This document shows positions 27,920 through 37,188 of a stretch of 64,000 bases of DNA, in pieces. Source of the stretch: Mycolicibacter heraklionensis (GTDB lineage: Bacteria > Actinomycetota > Actinomycetes > Mycobacteriales > Mycobacteriaceae). Every line of letters starts with the position of its first letter. Position 1 is the stretch's first letter. A program made the translations under genes and the position numbers. Under the pieces are notes generated by a model, which was not told the DNA's origin, searched no databases, and was given only the letters and a program-made list of their open reading frames with translations. The stretch spans positions 62,001 to 126,000 of the forward strand of contig NZ_LDPO01000004.1 of the NCBI RefSeq assembly GCF_001021505.1, read 5' to 3'.

Positions 27920-28801
27920 CTAGGCCGCAGCGACGGCCGGGTCGCCCGCGGTGGCCGCCTGGTCACGCGAGAGCGCCGCGACCGCGGCGACCAGCGTGGC
28001 CACCGCCAACGCCAGGGTGAACACGGCATCGCGGCCGGGCTTGAGCACCTCGCCGAGCAGGACCATGCCCAGCGTCGCGGCCACCATGGGCTCCAACACC
28101 GTGATCGTCGGCAACGAGGCTGTCAGGGAGCCGGCCCGAAACGACGATTGCTGATATACCGCGCCGGCCAGGGCGACGGCTCCCCATGCGTACAGCTCCG
28201 GTGCCGCGAGCAACGCGCGCGGGCCGTGGCCGATCAAGTCGACCACGCCCTTGGTCAGCACCGCGAAGATGCCCCACGAGATCGCCGACACCGCCGCCAG
28301 CAGCACGGCCGCCGCCGCGCGTCCCGCGTAGGCCCGCGCCCCGATCAGGCACAGCAACACGGTCGGCGCCAGCACCGCGACGACCCAGACCCAGGACTCC
28401 AGCGAGGCCCGAGCCTGTCCGGCAGTGGGATGACCGACGGTGATGATGATGGACTCGGCCGCCACCAGCAGCGCCGACCACAGCCAGACCGAACGCCCCA
28501 GGCGACGACCGGCTTGGCGGGCCCCGAGCGGCAGCGCGAACAACAGCGATGTGACGAGCACCGACTCCACCAGCAGTACCGACCCGAGTCCCAGAGCCAC
28601 GGCCTGCAGACCCAAACCCACCAGGCCTGACATGGTGCCGACCCACCACCGCCGGTCGGTCAACAGCCGGGCGAACAGCGCTGCGGCTCCGATCCCCTGG
28701 TCACCAACCCGGTGGGCGCTGCGCTGCTGGATCACGTCGCTGATCGCGCTGAACAGCGCCGCCCCCAGTGCAAGCAGCACGGCGACGGTCTCTTTCGCCA
28801 T
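27920..28801 (-). CDS. DMT-type integral membrane protein, tandem paralogue
   Basis: A 293-residue paralogue of the gene downstream with the same order of motifs (SAISDVIQQRSAHR near the start, FRAGSLTASLPTITVLEPM late). ATG at 28801 follows GAGGAGG. A longer frame reaches 29056, but its extra N-terminus is a translation of the tandem DNA repeat and is not credible. M. tuberculosis is recalled to have only one copy here, so a local duplication or a later loss is suggested. Confidence 0.83.
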   Translation of the reverse strand: MAKETVAVLLALGAALFSAISDVIQQRSAHRVGDQGIGAAALFARLLTDRRWWVGTMSGLVGLGLQAVALGLGSVLLVESVLVTSLLFALPLGARQAGRRLGRSVWLWSALLVAAESIIITVGHPTAGQARASLESWVWVVAVLAPTVLLCLIGARAYAGRAAAAVLLAAVSAISWGIFAVLTKGVVDLIGHGPRALLAAPELYAWGAVALAGAVYQQSSFRAGSLTASLPTITVLEPMVAATLGMVLLGEVLKPGRDAVFTLALAVATLVAAVAALSRDQAATAGDPAVAAA

Positions 28802-28867
28802 TGCCGGCCTCCTCGGGAGTCTGCGGGTGCCGCGGATAACACCGGTGGCGATCGGACAGGCTACCGC

Positions 28868-29030
28868 CAGCTTCGCCTCTCCTCCGTCGAGCCTCGCTGA
28901 ACCGCCCGGTCCAAGCGGCGGTCCCAGCTTCGCCTCTCCTCCGTCGAGCCTCGCTGAACCGCCCGGTCCAAGCGGCGGTCCCAGCTTCGCCTCTCCTCCG
29001 TCGAGCCTCGCTGAACCGCCGAGTTGGCGG
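28868..29030 (+). repeat. Tandem 57-bp repeat, locus B (two full copies plus a third partial)
   Basis: Units start at 28868, 28925 and 28982 with an exact 57-base period. The first two are identical or nearly so. The third carries the core and ends CCGCC(5)GGCGG with a different loop. The core is the same as at 259-380 and 45917-45985: CAGCTTCGCCT, then CGTCGAGCCTCGCT, then AACCGCC. It fills the only long gap of the window (28802-29133) between two divergent genes. Outside the repeat this gap shows no gene. Confidence 0.9.
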
Positions 29031-29133
29031 CGCAGTGTGGCGGGCAACTGCTTCAATACTCTTGAATGCTTCTAGGCAGATCGAAGGCGCCGCGGTGCGC
29101 GGCAGATGCGCGGGTTATCCCGCGAAGGGTTAG

Positions 29134-30477
29134 GTGACGACAGCGATGACCACTGACAGCGGTTCGTCCGCCCCCGCCCCACGCCCGGGTCCGCGTCCAG
29201 GGCCCCGCCCCGGACCCAAACCGGGTGCCCGGCCTGCCCCGGTCGTCATCGGGCCGCCCACCGCTGATCCGCATCGATTCGGGCGGGTCGACGATGACGG
29301 CACGGTGTGGCTCATCACCTCGACCGGCGAGCGACAGATCGGCTCCTGGCAGGCCGGTGACCCTGAGGCCGCGTTCGCCCACTTCGGCCGCCGCTACGAC
29401 GACCTGAGCACCGAAGTGACCCTGCTCGAGGAGCGGTTGACGTCCGGCAGCGGTGACGCACGCAAGATCAAGGCATCCGCGGCAGCACTGGCCGAGCAGT
29501 TGCCGACGGCCAGCGTGCTCGGGGACATCGAGGCGCTGGCGGCGCGGATCGCGGCGGTCAGCGAGCACGCCGACACCGTCGCCGCAGCCGGGCGCGCGCA
29601 GCGCGATGAGCAGCGGGCGGCGGCGACCGCACGCAAGGAGGCGCTGGCGGCCGAAGCCGAGGAATTGGCCGCGAACTCGACGCAGTGGAAGGCCACCGGC
29701 GACCGGCTGCGGGCCATTCTCGACGAGTGGCGCACGATCACCGGCCTGGACCGCAAGGTCGATGACGCGCTGTGGAAGCGCTACGCCGCGGCGCGGGACG
29801 GCTTCAACCGGCGGCGCGGCTCGCACTTCGCCGACCTCGACCGCGGCCGGGCCGGGGCGCGCGAGGAGAAGGAACGGCTGTGCAAGCGCGCCGAAGAACT
29901 GTCCGGTTCCACCGACTGGGCAGCGACCAGCGCCACGTTCCGGCAGCTGCTCGCCACCTGGAAGACGACCGGGCGGGCCTCGAAGGACGTCGACGAGGCA
30001 CTGTGGCAGCGGTTCAAGGCCGCCCAGGACACGTTCTTCTCCGCCCGGAACGCCGCGAACGCCGAACGTGACGCCGAGCTGGAAGCCAATGCCACCGCCA
30101 AGGAGGCCCTGCTGGCCGAGGCGGAGCGGATCGACCCGTCCAACCAGAACGCCGCGCGTGCCGCCCTGCGCTCGATCGTCACCAAGTGGGATGCCCTCGG
30201 CAAGGCGCCCCGGGAACGTTCCGCCGAGCTGGAACGGCGACTGCGGGCGGTGGAGAAAAAGGTGCGCGACGCCGGTGCCGCCGCCGAGGCAGCCGTGGTG
30301 GACCCCGAAGCCGAAGCGCGGGCCGCGCAGTTCCGTATCCGCGCCGAACAGTTCGAACGTCAGGCACTCAAGGCACAGGCCGCGGGCCGCGCCAAAGAGG
30401 CCGCCGAGGCCAGCGCCAACGCTGAGCAGTGGCGGCAATGGGCCCAGGCCGCCGAGCAGGCGCTCAACCGGCGCTGA
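29134..30477 (+). CDS. DUF349 protein (Rv2731-like)
   Basis: A 447-residue soluble protein. A proline/glycine/arginine-repeat N-terminus ([16 protein letters not shown]) precedes a small beta segment ([20 protein letters not shown]) and three or more DUF349 helical repeats ([58 protein letters not shown]), with alanine-rich coiled coils between. The DUF349 family is linked to nucleic-acid binding in some bacteria; its role here is unknown. GTG at 29134 has a GAAGGG site; ATG at 29146 is an alternative. Confidence 0.82.
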   Translation: MTTAMTTDSGSSAPAPRPGPRPGPRPGPKPGARPAPVVIGPPTADPHRFGRVDDDGTVWLITSTGERQIGSWQAGDPEAAFAHFGRRYDDLSTEVTLLEERLTSGSGDARKIKASAAALAEQLPTASVLGDIEALAARIAAVSEHADTVAAAGRAQRDEQRAAATARKEALAAEAEELAANSTQWKATGDRLRAILDEWRTITGLDRKVDDALWKRYAAARDGFNRRRGSHFADLDRGRAGAREEKERLCKRAEELSGSTDWAATSATFRQLLATWKTTGRASKDVDEALWQRFKAAQDTFFSARNAANAERDAELEANATAKEALLAEAERIDPSNQNAARAALRSIVTKWDALGKAPRERSAELERRLRAVEKKVRDAGAAAEAAVVDPEAEARAAQFRIRAEQFERQALKAQAAGRAKEAAEASANAEQWRQWAQAAEQALNRR

Positions 30478-30558
30478 CAACCGGCCGATGTTTGAGCATC
30501 GGCAACCTCGGGCTACCACCCCCAGTGACGGCAACAACCAACTCACTGGAGGTGGCAG

Positions 30559-31014
30559 ATGAGCAATATCACCGCAGCACTCGACGTCAAGCGCCCGATC
30601 CGGACGGTCTACAACCAATGGACGCAGTTCGAGTCGTTCCCGAAGTTCATGGAGGGCGTCGAACAGGTACAACAGCGCGACGCCACCCACTTGCACTGGA
30701 AGATCAAGGTGGGTCCCGCGTCGCGCGAGTTCGACGCGACCATCACCGAGCAACATCCCGAAGAACGGGTCGCGTGGCGATCCGACACCGGGCCGAGTCA
30801 CGGCGGGGTGGTCACGTTCCACAAGATCGATGACGGCACCACCCGGGTAACCACTCAGATGGACATCGACCCCGATGGCGTCCTGGAGAACGTGGCCGAC
30901 AAGCTGAACATCCTCGACCACCGGGTCCATGCGGATCTCAAGCGGTTCAAGGACTTCATCGAGAACCAGCCCGCCGAAACCGGTGCCTGGCGCGGAGACG
31001 TGCCACGACGCTGA
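30559..31014 (+). CDS. SRPBCC-family (polyketide cyclase/dehydrase-like) protein
   Basis: A 151-residue protein with the START-like pattern: an early VKRPIRTVYNQWTQFESFPKF helix, central strands (LHWKIKVG, REFDATITE, ERVAWRS) and a long C-terminal amphipathic helix. Such folds bind lipids or polyketides; no specific ligand is indicated. ACTGGAGGTGGCAG precedes the ATG. It is not recalled at this position in M. tuberculosis. Confidence 0.83.
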   Translation: MSNITAALDVKRPIRTVYNQWTQFESFPKFMEGVEQVQQRDATHLHWKIKVGPASREFDATITEQHPEERVAWRSDTGPSHGGVVTFHKIDDGTTRVTTQMDIDPDGVLENVADKLNILDHRVHADLKRFKDFIENQPAETGAWRGDVPRR

Positions 31015-31036
31015 TCAAGCCGTGCCGAGGACGGGC

Positions 31037-31633
31037 CTACTCGCCCGGCGGCTGGTCCTCGGGACGGCTGAGGTCGTCCAACAGGTTTCGTGACTGCAGC
31101 TGCGCGGTGCTCTGCCTGCGCTCGGCCTCGGCGGCGAGCTGCAGCGCGGTGCGTGACCAGACCACGCGCGCCCAGTGAAACGTCAGCACGATCAGCGTGA
31201 TCCAGGCCAGGATCAGTCCGAAGCCCGGGCCCGGGTGGCCTTGTACCGCGGTCTGCCGGGCCCAGACGGCCAGCAGCCCCACCGCGCTGGCCACCGCCGA
31301 GCCCGCCAGTGCCACCCAGGCCACCGTCCAGCGCCGGGTCACCAAGGCCAGCAGCGAAAACCCCACCCCGAACACCAACGCCAACCACATGAACAGCTGC
31401 GACGGCAGCGTCACCAGGGCTTCGTCGGTGCCGTCGCCCGGGAACAGGACGTCCCAGCCGCGGACCGAGCCGGTGTGCGGCAACAGGAACGACCCCAGCA
31501 GCACGAATACGCAGATCGCGACGACCAGCCCTCGGCCGCCCGGGTCGATTTCCCCGGCGACGCGCCGTTCGGCGGCTTCCATGTCGGCGCGGTAGGCCTC
31601 CAAGTCGTGCTGGTTGTCCCCGCGGCCGCTCAT
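31037..31633 (-). CDS. Conserved four-helix membrane protein (Rv2732c-like)
   Basis: A 198-residue protein with a charged N-terminus and four predicted membrane segments (about 32-50, 77-97, 103-121 and 142-158). A charged, glutamine-rich cytoplasmic tail ends [12 protein letters not shown] overlaps the miaB stop by four bases (ATGA), so the two are co-translated. Function unknown. Confidence 0.8.
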   Translation of the reverse strand: MSGRGDNQHDLEAYRADMEAAERRVAGEIDPGGRGLVVAICVFVLLGSFLLPHTGSVRGWDVLFPGDGTDEALVTLPSQLFMWLALVFGVGFSLLALVTRRWTVAWVALAGSAVASAVGLLAVWARQTAVQGHPGPGFGLILAWITLIVLTFHWARVVWSRTALQLAAEAERRQSTAQLQSRNLLDDLSRPEDQPPGE

Positions 31634-33096
31634 CGCGCCACCTCCGGCATTTTGGGCATGCCCAGTCCGACACCGGGCGCTGGTTGGGCATGACTGTCAC
31701 CGGCCCTGGTGCGCCGGTGGCTCAGCAGAGCGCCGTCGGCCAGCAGATGGTGCGGCGCCGCACCGGTCACCGTCGTGGTCACCACGTCGCCGGGACGCAC
31801 CTGCGCGGTTCCCGGAGCGAAGTGCACCAGCCGGCCGTCGCGCGCTCGGCCGCTCATCCGCGCCGTCTGGGCGTCCTTGCGGCCCTCACCGACCGCCACC
31901 AGCAGTTCGACGGTGCGCCCGATCTGGGCCCGATTCTCGTCCCACGAGATCTGTTCCTGCAGCTCGATCAGCCGGTCGTAGCGTTGCTGGACAACCTCTT
32001 TGGGCAGTTGATCGGGAAGCTCGGCGGCCGGGGTTCCGGGCCGCTTGGAGTACTGGAAGGTGAACGCGGCCGAGAACCGGGCCGCGGCCACCACCTCGAG
32101 GGTCTCGGCGAAGTCCTGCTCGGTCTCACCGGGGAACCCGACGATCAGGTCGGTGGTGATGGCCGCGTCCGGGATGGCGGCCCGGACCCGGTCGAGGATG
32201 CCCAGGTAGCGCTCGGCCCGGTAGGAGCGGCGCATCGCCCGCAGAACCCGGTCCGAGCCGGACTGCAGCGGCATGTGCAGTGTGGGACAGACGTTCGGGG
32301 TCTGCGCCATCGCCTCGATGACGTCGTCGGTGAACTCGGCGGGATGCGGGGAGGTGAAGCGGACCCGCTCGAGGCCGTCGATGTCCCCGCAGGCCCGCAG
32401 CAGCGACGCGAACGCACCGCGGTCGCGCGGCAGGTCCGGGTCGGCGAACGAGACACCGTAGGCGTTGACGTTCTGGCCCAGCAGGGTCACCTCCAGGACG
32501 CCTTCGGCGGCCAGCGCCCGCACCTCGGCGAGGATGTCGTCGGGGCTGCGGTCCACCTCGCGGCCACGCAGCGACGGCACGATGCAGAAGGTGCAGCTGT
32601 TGTTGCAGCCGACGGAGATGGAAACCCAGGCTGAATAGGCCGAGTCCCGGGCGGCGGGCAGCGAGGACGGGAACTCCCGCAGCGATTCGACGATCTCGAC
32701 CTGGGCGCTCCGGTTGTGCCGGGCACGCTCCAGCAGCACCGGCAACGACCCCAGGTTGTGGGTGCCGAAGACGACGTCCACCCACGGCGCGCGACTCAGC
32801 ACGCTGTCCTTGTCTTTTTGCGCCAGGCAGCCGCCGACAGCGATCTGCATGTCGGGGTTGCTGCGCTTGTTGGGGGCCAGGTGGCTCAGGTTGCCGTAGA
32901 GCTTGTTGTCGGCGTTCTCCCGCACCGCGCAGGTGTTGAACACCACCAGGTCGGCGTCGGCGTCGGCGGAGGCGCGGCGGTAACCGGCCGCCTCCAGCAT
33001 GCCGGCAATGCGTTCGGAGTCGTGAACATTCATCTGACAGCCGTAGGTACGCACCTCGTAGGTGCGTACCTGTTCGGAAATCGCCGGCGAACTCAC
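31630..33096 (-). CDS. miaB: tRNA-2-methylthio-N6-dimethylallyladenosine synthase
   Basis: A 488-residue radical-SAM methylthiotransferase acting on i6A37 tRNA made by MiaA. The N-terminal cluster cysteines are Cys20 (YGCQMN), Cys56 (NTCAVREN) and Cys90 (GGCLAQ). The radical-SAM cluster is Cys164, Cys168 and Cys171 ([12 protein letters not shown]). A C-terminal TRAM domain is followed by a ~40-residue extension. Start GTG at 33096 is immediately before the conserved region. The Rv2732c-like gene is coupled downstream. Confidence 0.95.
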   Translation of the reverse strand: MSSPAISEQVRTYEVRTYGCQMNVHDSERIAGMLEAAGYRRASADADADLVVFNTCAVRENADNKLYGNLSHLAPNKRSNPDMQIAVGGCLAQKDKDSVLSRAPWVDVVFGTHNLGSLPVLLERARHNRSAQVEIVESLREFPSSLPAARDSAYSAWVSISVGCNNSCTFCIVPSLRGREVDRSPDDILAEVRALAAEGVLEVTLLGQNVNAYGVSFADPDLPRDRGAFASLLRACGDIDGLERVRFTSPHPAEFTDDVIEAMAQTPNVCPTLHMPLQSGSDRVLRAMRRSYRAERYLGILDRVRAAIPDAAITTDLIVGFPGETEQDFAETLEVVAAARFSAAFTFQYSKRPGTPAAELPDQLPKEVVQQRYDRLIELQEQISWDENRAQIGRTVELLVAVGEGRKDAQTARMSGRARDGRLVHFAPGTAQVRPGDVVTTTVTGAAPHHLLADGALLSHRRTRAGDSHAQPAPGVGLGMPKMPEVAR

Positions 33097-33181
33097 CCGG
33101 TCTATGGTACGGCGGCGGGTGACGCCCGAGTCGGTGGGAGTGACCCGGCCGATAGCGGCGTCCCCGCGGTGGCTTCCTGGG

Positions 33182-33187
33182 TAGGGT
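33182..33187 (+). promoter_or_regulatory. -10 box for leaderless transcript of the ABC importer operon
   Basis: TAGGGT lies eight bases before the ATG at 33196, with no ribosome site. It supports this start and an operon promoter here. Confidence 0.6.
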
Positions 33188-33195
33188 CAGATCCC

Positions 33196-33953
<758 letters not shown>

Positions 33954-33954
<1 letters not shown>

Positions 33955-34784
33955 TGCTGACGGCGCGAACCCTGCACGTGCTGGCACGGGTCTGTGCCGT
34001 ACTTCTGGCGTCACTTCTGGCGTCGGCACTGGCTGCGCTCTGCGGTGCGTGTGCGCCCCATGACAGCGGCAAGATCACCGTCGGCGTCAAGTTCGACCAG
34101 CCCGGATTGAGCGTCAAGAGGCCCGACGGCACGCTCAGCGGATTCGATGTCGACGTGGCCCGCTACGTGGCAGCCCGGCTGGGTTACCCGCCCGACCGCA
34201 TCACCTGGATCGAGGCCCCGTCCGGCCAGCGCGAGATGCTGCTGCGCAACGGCCAGGTCGATTTCCTGGTGGCCACCTATTCGATCACCGATTCCCGGCG
34301 CCAGAAGGTCGACTTCGCCGGTCCCTACCTGCTGACCGGGCAGTCGCTGTTGGTGCGCGCCGACAACACCGACATCGCCGGTACCGCGTCGCTGCAGCGA
34401 CACAAGAAACTGTGTTCGGTGTCGGGCTCGACCCCGGCCCAGCGGATCAAGGACCGTTATCCGGGCGTGCAGCTGCAGCGCTACGACACCTACTCGGCTT
34501 GTGTGGAGGCCCTGCGCAACGGTGCGATCGACGCGGTGACCACCGATGATGTGATCCTGGCCGGCTACGCCGCCCAGAGCCCCGGAGCCTTCAAGCTGGT
34601 GGGCGAGCGATTTTCCGAAGAGCTCTACGGGATAGGCGTGCAAAAGGGCAACGACGGGTTGCGGCAGCGGATCAACGACGCCCTCGAAGAGATGGAACGC
34701 GACGGTTCGTGGCGGGCGGCGTTCGTGGACAACTTCGGCCCCGCCGGGTTCGCGGTGCCCGAGCCTCCCCCGATCAGCCGATGA
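33954..34784 (+). CDS. Polar amino-acid ABC transporter substrate-binding lipoprotein
   Basis: A 276-residue family 3 solute-binding protein. A hydrophobic signal peptide ends in LCGAC, a likely lipobox, so it is anchored outside the membrane. The two lobes contain LSGFDVDVARYVAARLG, DFLVATYSITDSRR and DAVTTDDVILAGYA. ATG overlaps the ATPase stop by one base. Ligand of the glutamate/glutamine type is inferred from the operon. Confidence 0.88.
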
Positions 34785-35458
34785 TGTTCGACGAGTATCG
34801 GGGCCAGATCCTCCAATCCTTCACCGTCACTGTCGAGTTGGCGGTGTTGTCCGGCACCCTCGCGCTGGTCTTGGGCACCGGATTGGCTGCGATGCGACTG
34901 GCTCCGGTGCCGGTGCTGCGGTGGCTCGGCGGCGGCTACGTCCATCTGGTGCGCAACACCCCGCTGACCCTGCTGTTGCTGCTGTGCTCGTTCGGCCTGG
35001 CCCAGACACTGGGAGTCACCCTGACCGACCCGCAGTCGCCAACGTCGATCGACGACAGCAACTTCCGGCTGGCGGTGCTCGGGCTGAGCGTGTACACGGC
35101 ATCATTCGTCTGCGAGGCGGTGCGCTCCGGTGTCAACACCGTGGGGATCGGGCAGGCCGAGGCCGCCCGCTCGCTGGGACTGAGCTTCACCCAGAATCTG
35201 CGGATCATCTTGCTTCCCCAGGCTTTTCGGGCTGTGATCATCCCGCTGGGCTCGGTGCTGATCGCGCTGACGAAAAACACCACGCTGGCCTCAGCGATCG
35301 GGGTCGCCGAGGCGGCGCTGCTGATGAAGTCGATGACCGAGAACACCGCGGCGCTGCTCGGGGTGGGTGCGGTGTTCGCCGCCGGCTTCGTCGTGCTCAC
35401 CCTGCCGCTGGGCCTGTTGTTCGGATATCTGGGCCGGCGCTGGGCGGTGTCGCGGTGA
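34784..35458 (+). CDS. Polar amino-acid ABC transporter permease, first
   Basis: About 224 residues with five membrane segments. The EAA loop, visible as GVNTVGIGQAEAARSLG then ILLPQAFRAVIIPLGS, contacts the ATPase. ATG at 34784 (one base overlap with the previous stop) or the adjacent ATG at 34781 is the start. It pairs with the next permease. Confidence 0.88.
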   Translation: MFDEYRGQILQSFTVTVELAVLSGTLALVLGTGLAAMRLAPVPVLRWLGGGYVHLVRNTPLTLLLLLCSFGLAQTLGVTLTDPQSPTSIDDSNFRLAVLGLSVYTASFVCEAVRSGVNTVGIGQAEAARSLGLSFTQNLRIILLPQAFRAVIIPLGSVLIALTKNTTLASAIGVAEAALLMKSMTENTAALLGVGAVFAAGFVVLTLPLGLLFGYLGRRWAVSR

Positions 35459-36339
35459 GGCCCGCACCCCGCGCGACGGTGCTGTTCGACACTCCGGGGC
35501 CGCGGGCCCGCGCCCGCTACCGCGCCATGTCAGTGGCGACGGTCCTGGCGGCCGGACTGCTGGGCTGGGTGCTGTACTCGCGGATGTCAGCCAAAGGCCA
35601 ACTGGCCGCGGAGAAGTGGACGCCGTTTCTGACCGCGGACCTGTGGCGGACCTATGTGCTGCCCGGGGTGGTGGGCACGCTGACCGCGGCGGCCTGGTCC
35701 ATCGGTCTCGCGCTGATCCTCGGGGTCGGCCTCGGAGTCGGCCGGCTGTCGCAGGCCAGGCCGGTTCGCTGGAGTTGTGCGGTGGTGGTGGAATTCTTCC
35801 GGGCGATTCCCGTGCTGATCATGATGATCTTCGCCTACTTCGTCTATGGCCTGCTCAACGCATTCCCGCCGCAGCAGATCGCACTGGCCGGGGTGGTCAC
35901 CGGCCTGACCCTCTACAACGGAGCCGTCATCGCCGAGATCGTGCGAGCCGGAGTGAACGCCCTGCCCGGCGGGCAGGGCGAGGCGGCCGCCGCACTGGGG
36001 CTGGGCTGGGGCCAGTCGATGCGGCTGGTCCTGCTGCCGCAGGCCGTCACCGCAATGCTGCCGGTGCTGGTCTCGCAACTGGTGGTGGTGCTCAAGGACA
36101 CCGCCATCGGTTACCAGATCACGTTTGTCGAGATGGTGCGCCAAGGCACCGTCGTCGGCTCCCAGTACAGCAATTACCTGCCCGCACTGCTGGTGATCGC
36201 GGCACTGATGATCAGCGGAAACCTGGTGCTGTCGGCCGGTGCCAACGGGCTGGAGCGCCGGCTGCGCCGGGCCCGCCACTCCGCCTTGGAGGCGGCCACA
36301 ATCGAGCCGGAGGGCACCCCCGGCGCCCGGGTCGTTTAG
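35455..36339 (+). CDS. Polar amino-acid ABC transporter permease, second
   Basis: A 294-residue permease with a 45-residue N-terminal extension and one extra anchor. The PAAT core has the EAA loop GVNALPGGQGEAAAALGLG and LLPQAVTAMLPVL. GTG overlaps the previous stop by four bases (GTGA). It is the last gene of the importer operon. Confidence 0.88.
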   Translation: MRPAPRATVLFDTPGPRARARYRAMSVATVLAAGLLGWVLYSRMSAKGQLAAEKWTPFLTADLWRTYVLPGVVGTLTAAAWSIGLALILGVGLGVGRLSQARPVRWSCAVVVEFFRAIPVLIMMIFAYFVYGLLNAFPPQQIALAGVVTGLTLYNGAVIAEIVRAGVNALPGGQGEAAAALGLGWGQSMRLVLLPQAVTAMLPVLVSQLVVVLKDTAIGYQITFVEMVRQGTVVGSQYSNYLPALLVIAALMISGNLVLSAGANGLERRLRRARHSALEAATIEPEGTPGARVV

Positions 36340-36401
36340 ACACTGCGCGCACGGTGCCCGGCGTCTAGAGTCAGACTCGACAGCTACGACAGGAGACTCG
36401 G

Positions 36402-36641
36402 ATGGCCATCACCCCCAAGGACGCATTCAACGCCGCACGCGACATCGCCGCTCACGCCGTAGAGAAGGCCTCGGACATCGTCGAGGACGCCAGCGACATC
36501 ATTCGCGGCGACGTCTCCGGCGGCGTCAACGCGATCGTCGCGGACTCCATGGAGATCGCCACGCACGCCGTGGAGCGGACCCGGGAAGCCTTCACCGGCA
36601 AGGACGAGGCCGAAGCAGCCGAGGCCGAGGAAGACGCCTAG
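36402..36641 (+). CDS. Small conserved hypothetical protein, 79 residues
   Basis: Not recognised. An amphipathic helical protein, alternating acidic and hydrophobic residues (DIAAHAVEKASDIVEDASDI, then MEIATHAVERTREAF), with an acidic tail. GACAGGAGAC precedes the ATG, and TAGAGT about 30 bases upstream may be its -10. It is convergent with recX. A coiled-coil or membrane-surface role is possible. Confidence 0.65.
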   Translation: MAITPKDAFNAARDIAAHAVEKASDIVEDASDIIRGDVSGGVNAIVADSMEIATHAVERTREAFTGKDEAEAAEAEEDA

Positions 36642-36651
36642 CGGAGACCCC

Positions 36652-37188
36652 TCACACCCGGCGACGTTCTCGTTCAGCGGCCAATTCGGTGCTGACCACG
36701 TCATAGGACATCGACGGGCTGTAACCGCGCCGGGCGAGCATAGCCACCAGCCGGCGGGTGATCTTCACGTCGTCGTCGCCGAGCGTCTCCCGGCGAAGCT
36801 TGGCATGCACCAGTTGCTCGGCCCGGTCACGCTCGGCGGCGGCGTCGATACTCTCCAGCGCTCCGGCGATCACGTCCTCGTCGACGCCTTTGGTGCGCAG
36901 CTCGGCGGCCAGCGCCTTGCGCCCTTTGCCCGCGTGCTCGCGCCGGGACCGCACCCATTGTTCGGCGAAATCGGCGTCATCGATCAAGCCGGCGGTGGCC
37001 AGCCGGTCCAGCACCCGGTCACTGACGTCGTCGGGGTAGCCGCGCTGGGCCAGCTGGCCGGCGAGCTCGGCGCGGGTGCGGGCCCGGGCGGTGAGCAGGC
37101 GAAGGCACAGTGACTTCGCCTGCTCCTCGCGTTTGGGCCCTGCTGCCTCGACCGGCTCAGAAGTCGACGGGGGCGGGCAGGACTTCAT
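36652..37188 (-). CDS. recX: RecA inhibitor RecX
   Basis: A 178-residue regulatory protein that caps and disassembles RecA filaments. It shows the tandem three-helix repeats of the family ([59 protein letters not shown]). ATG at 37188 fits the family N-terminus ([10 protein letters not shown]); ATG at 37200 adds four residues. It overlaps recA by about 32 bases, so the two are coupled. Confidence 0.92.
   Translation of the reverse strand: MKSCPPPSTSEPVEAAGPKREEQAKSLCLRLLTARARTRAELAGQLAQRGYPDDVSDRVLDRLATAGLIDDADFAEQWVRSRREHAGKGRKALAAELRTKGVDEDVIAGALESIDAAAERDRAEQLVHAKLRRETLGDDDVKITRRLVAMLARRGYSPSMSYDVVSTELAAERERRRV

Noticed and set aside
28802..29056. Long N-terminal extension of the DMT-type protein
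   Set aside because: The extension is translated tandem repeat; a strong ribosome site and conserved start favour 28801.
29053..30930. A 625-codon open frame on the minus strand
   Set aside because: Antisense to the DUF349 and SRPBCC genes; low-complexity product.
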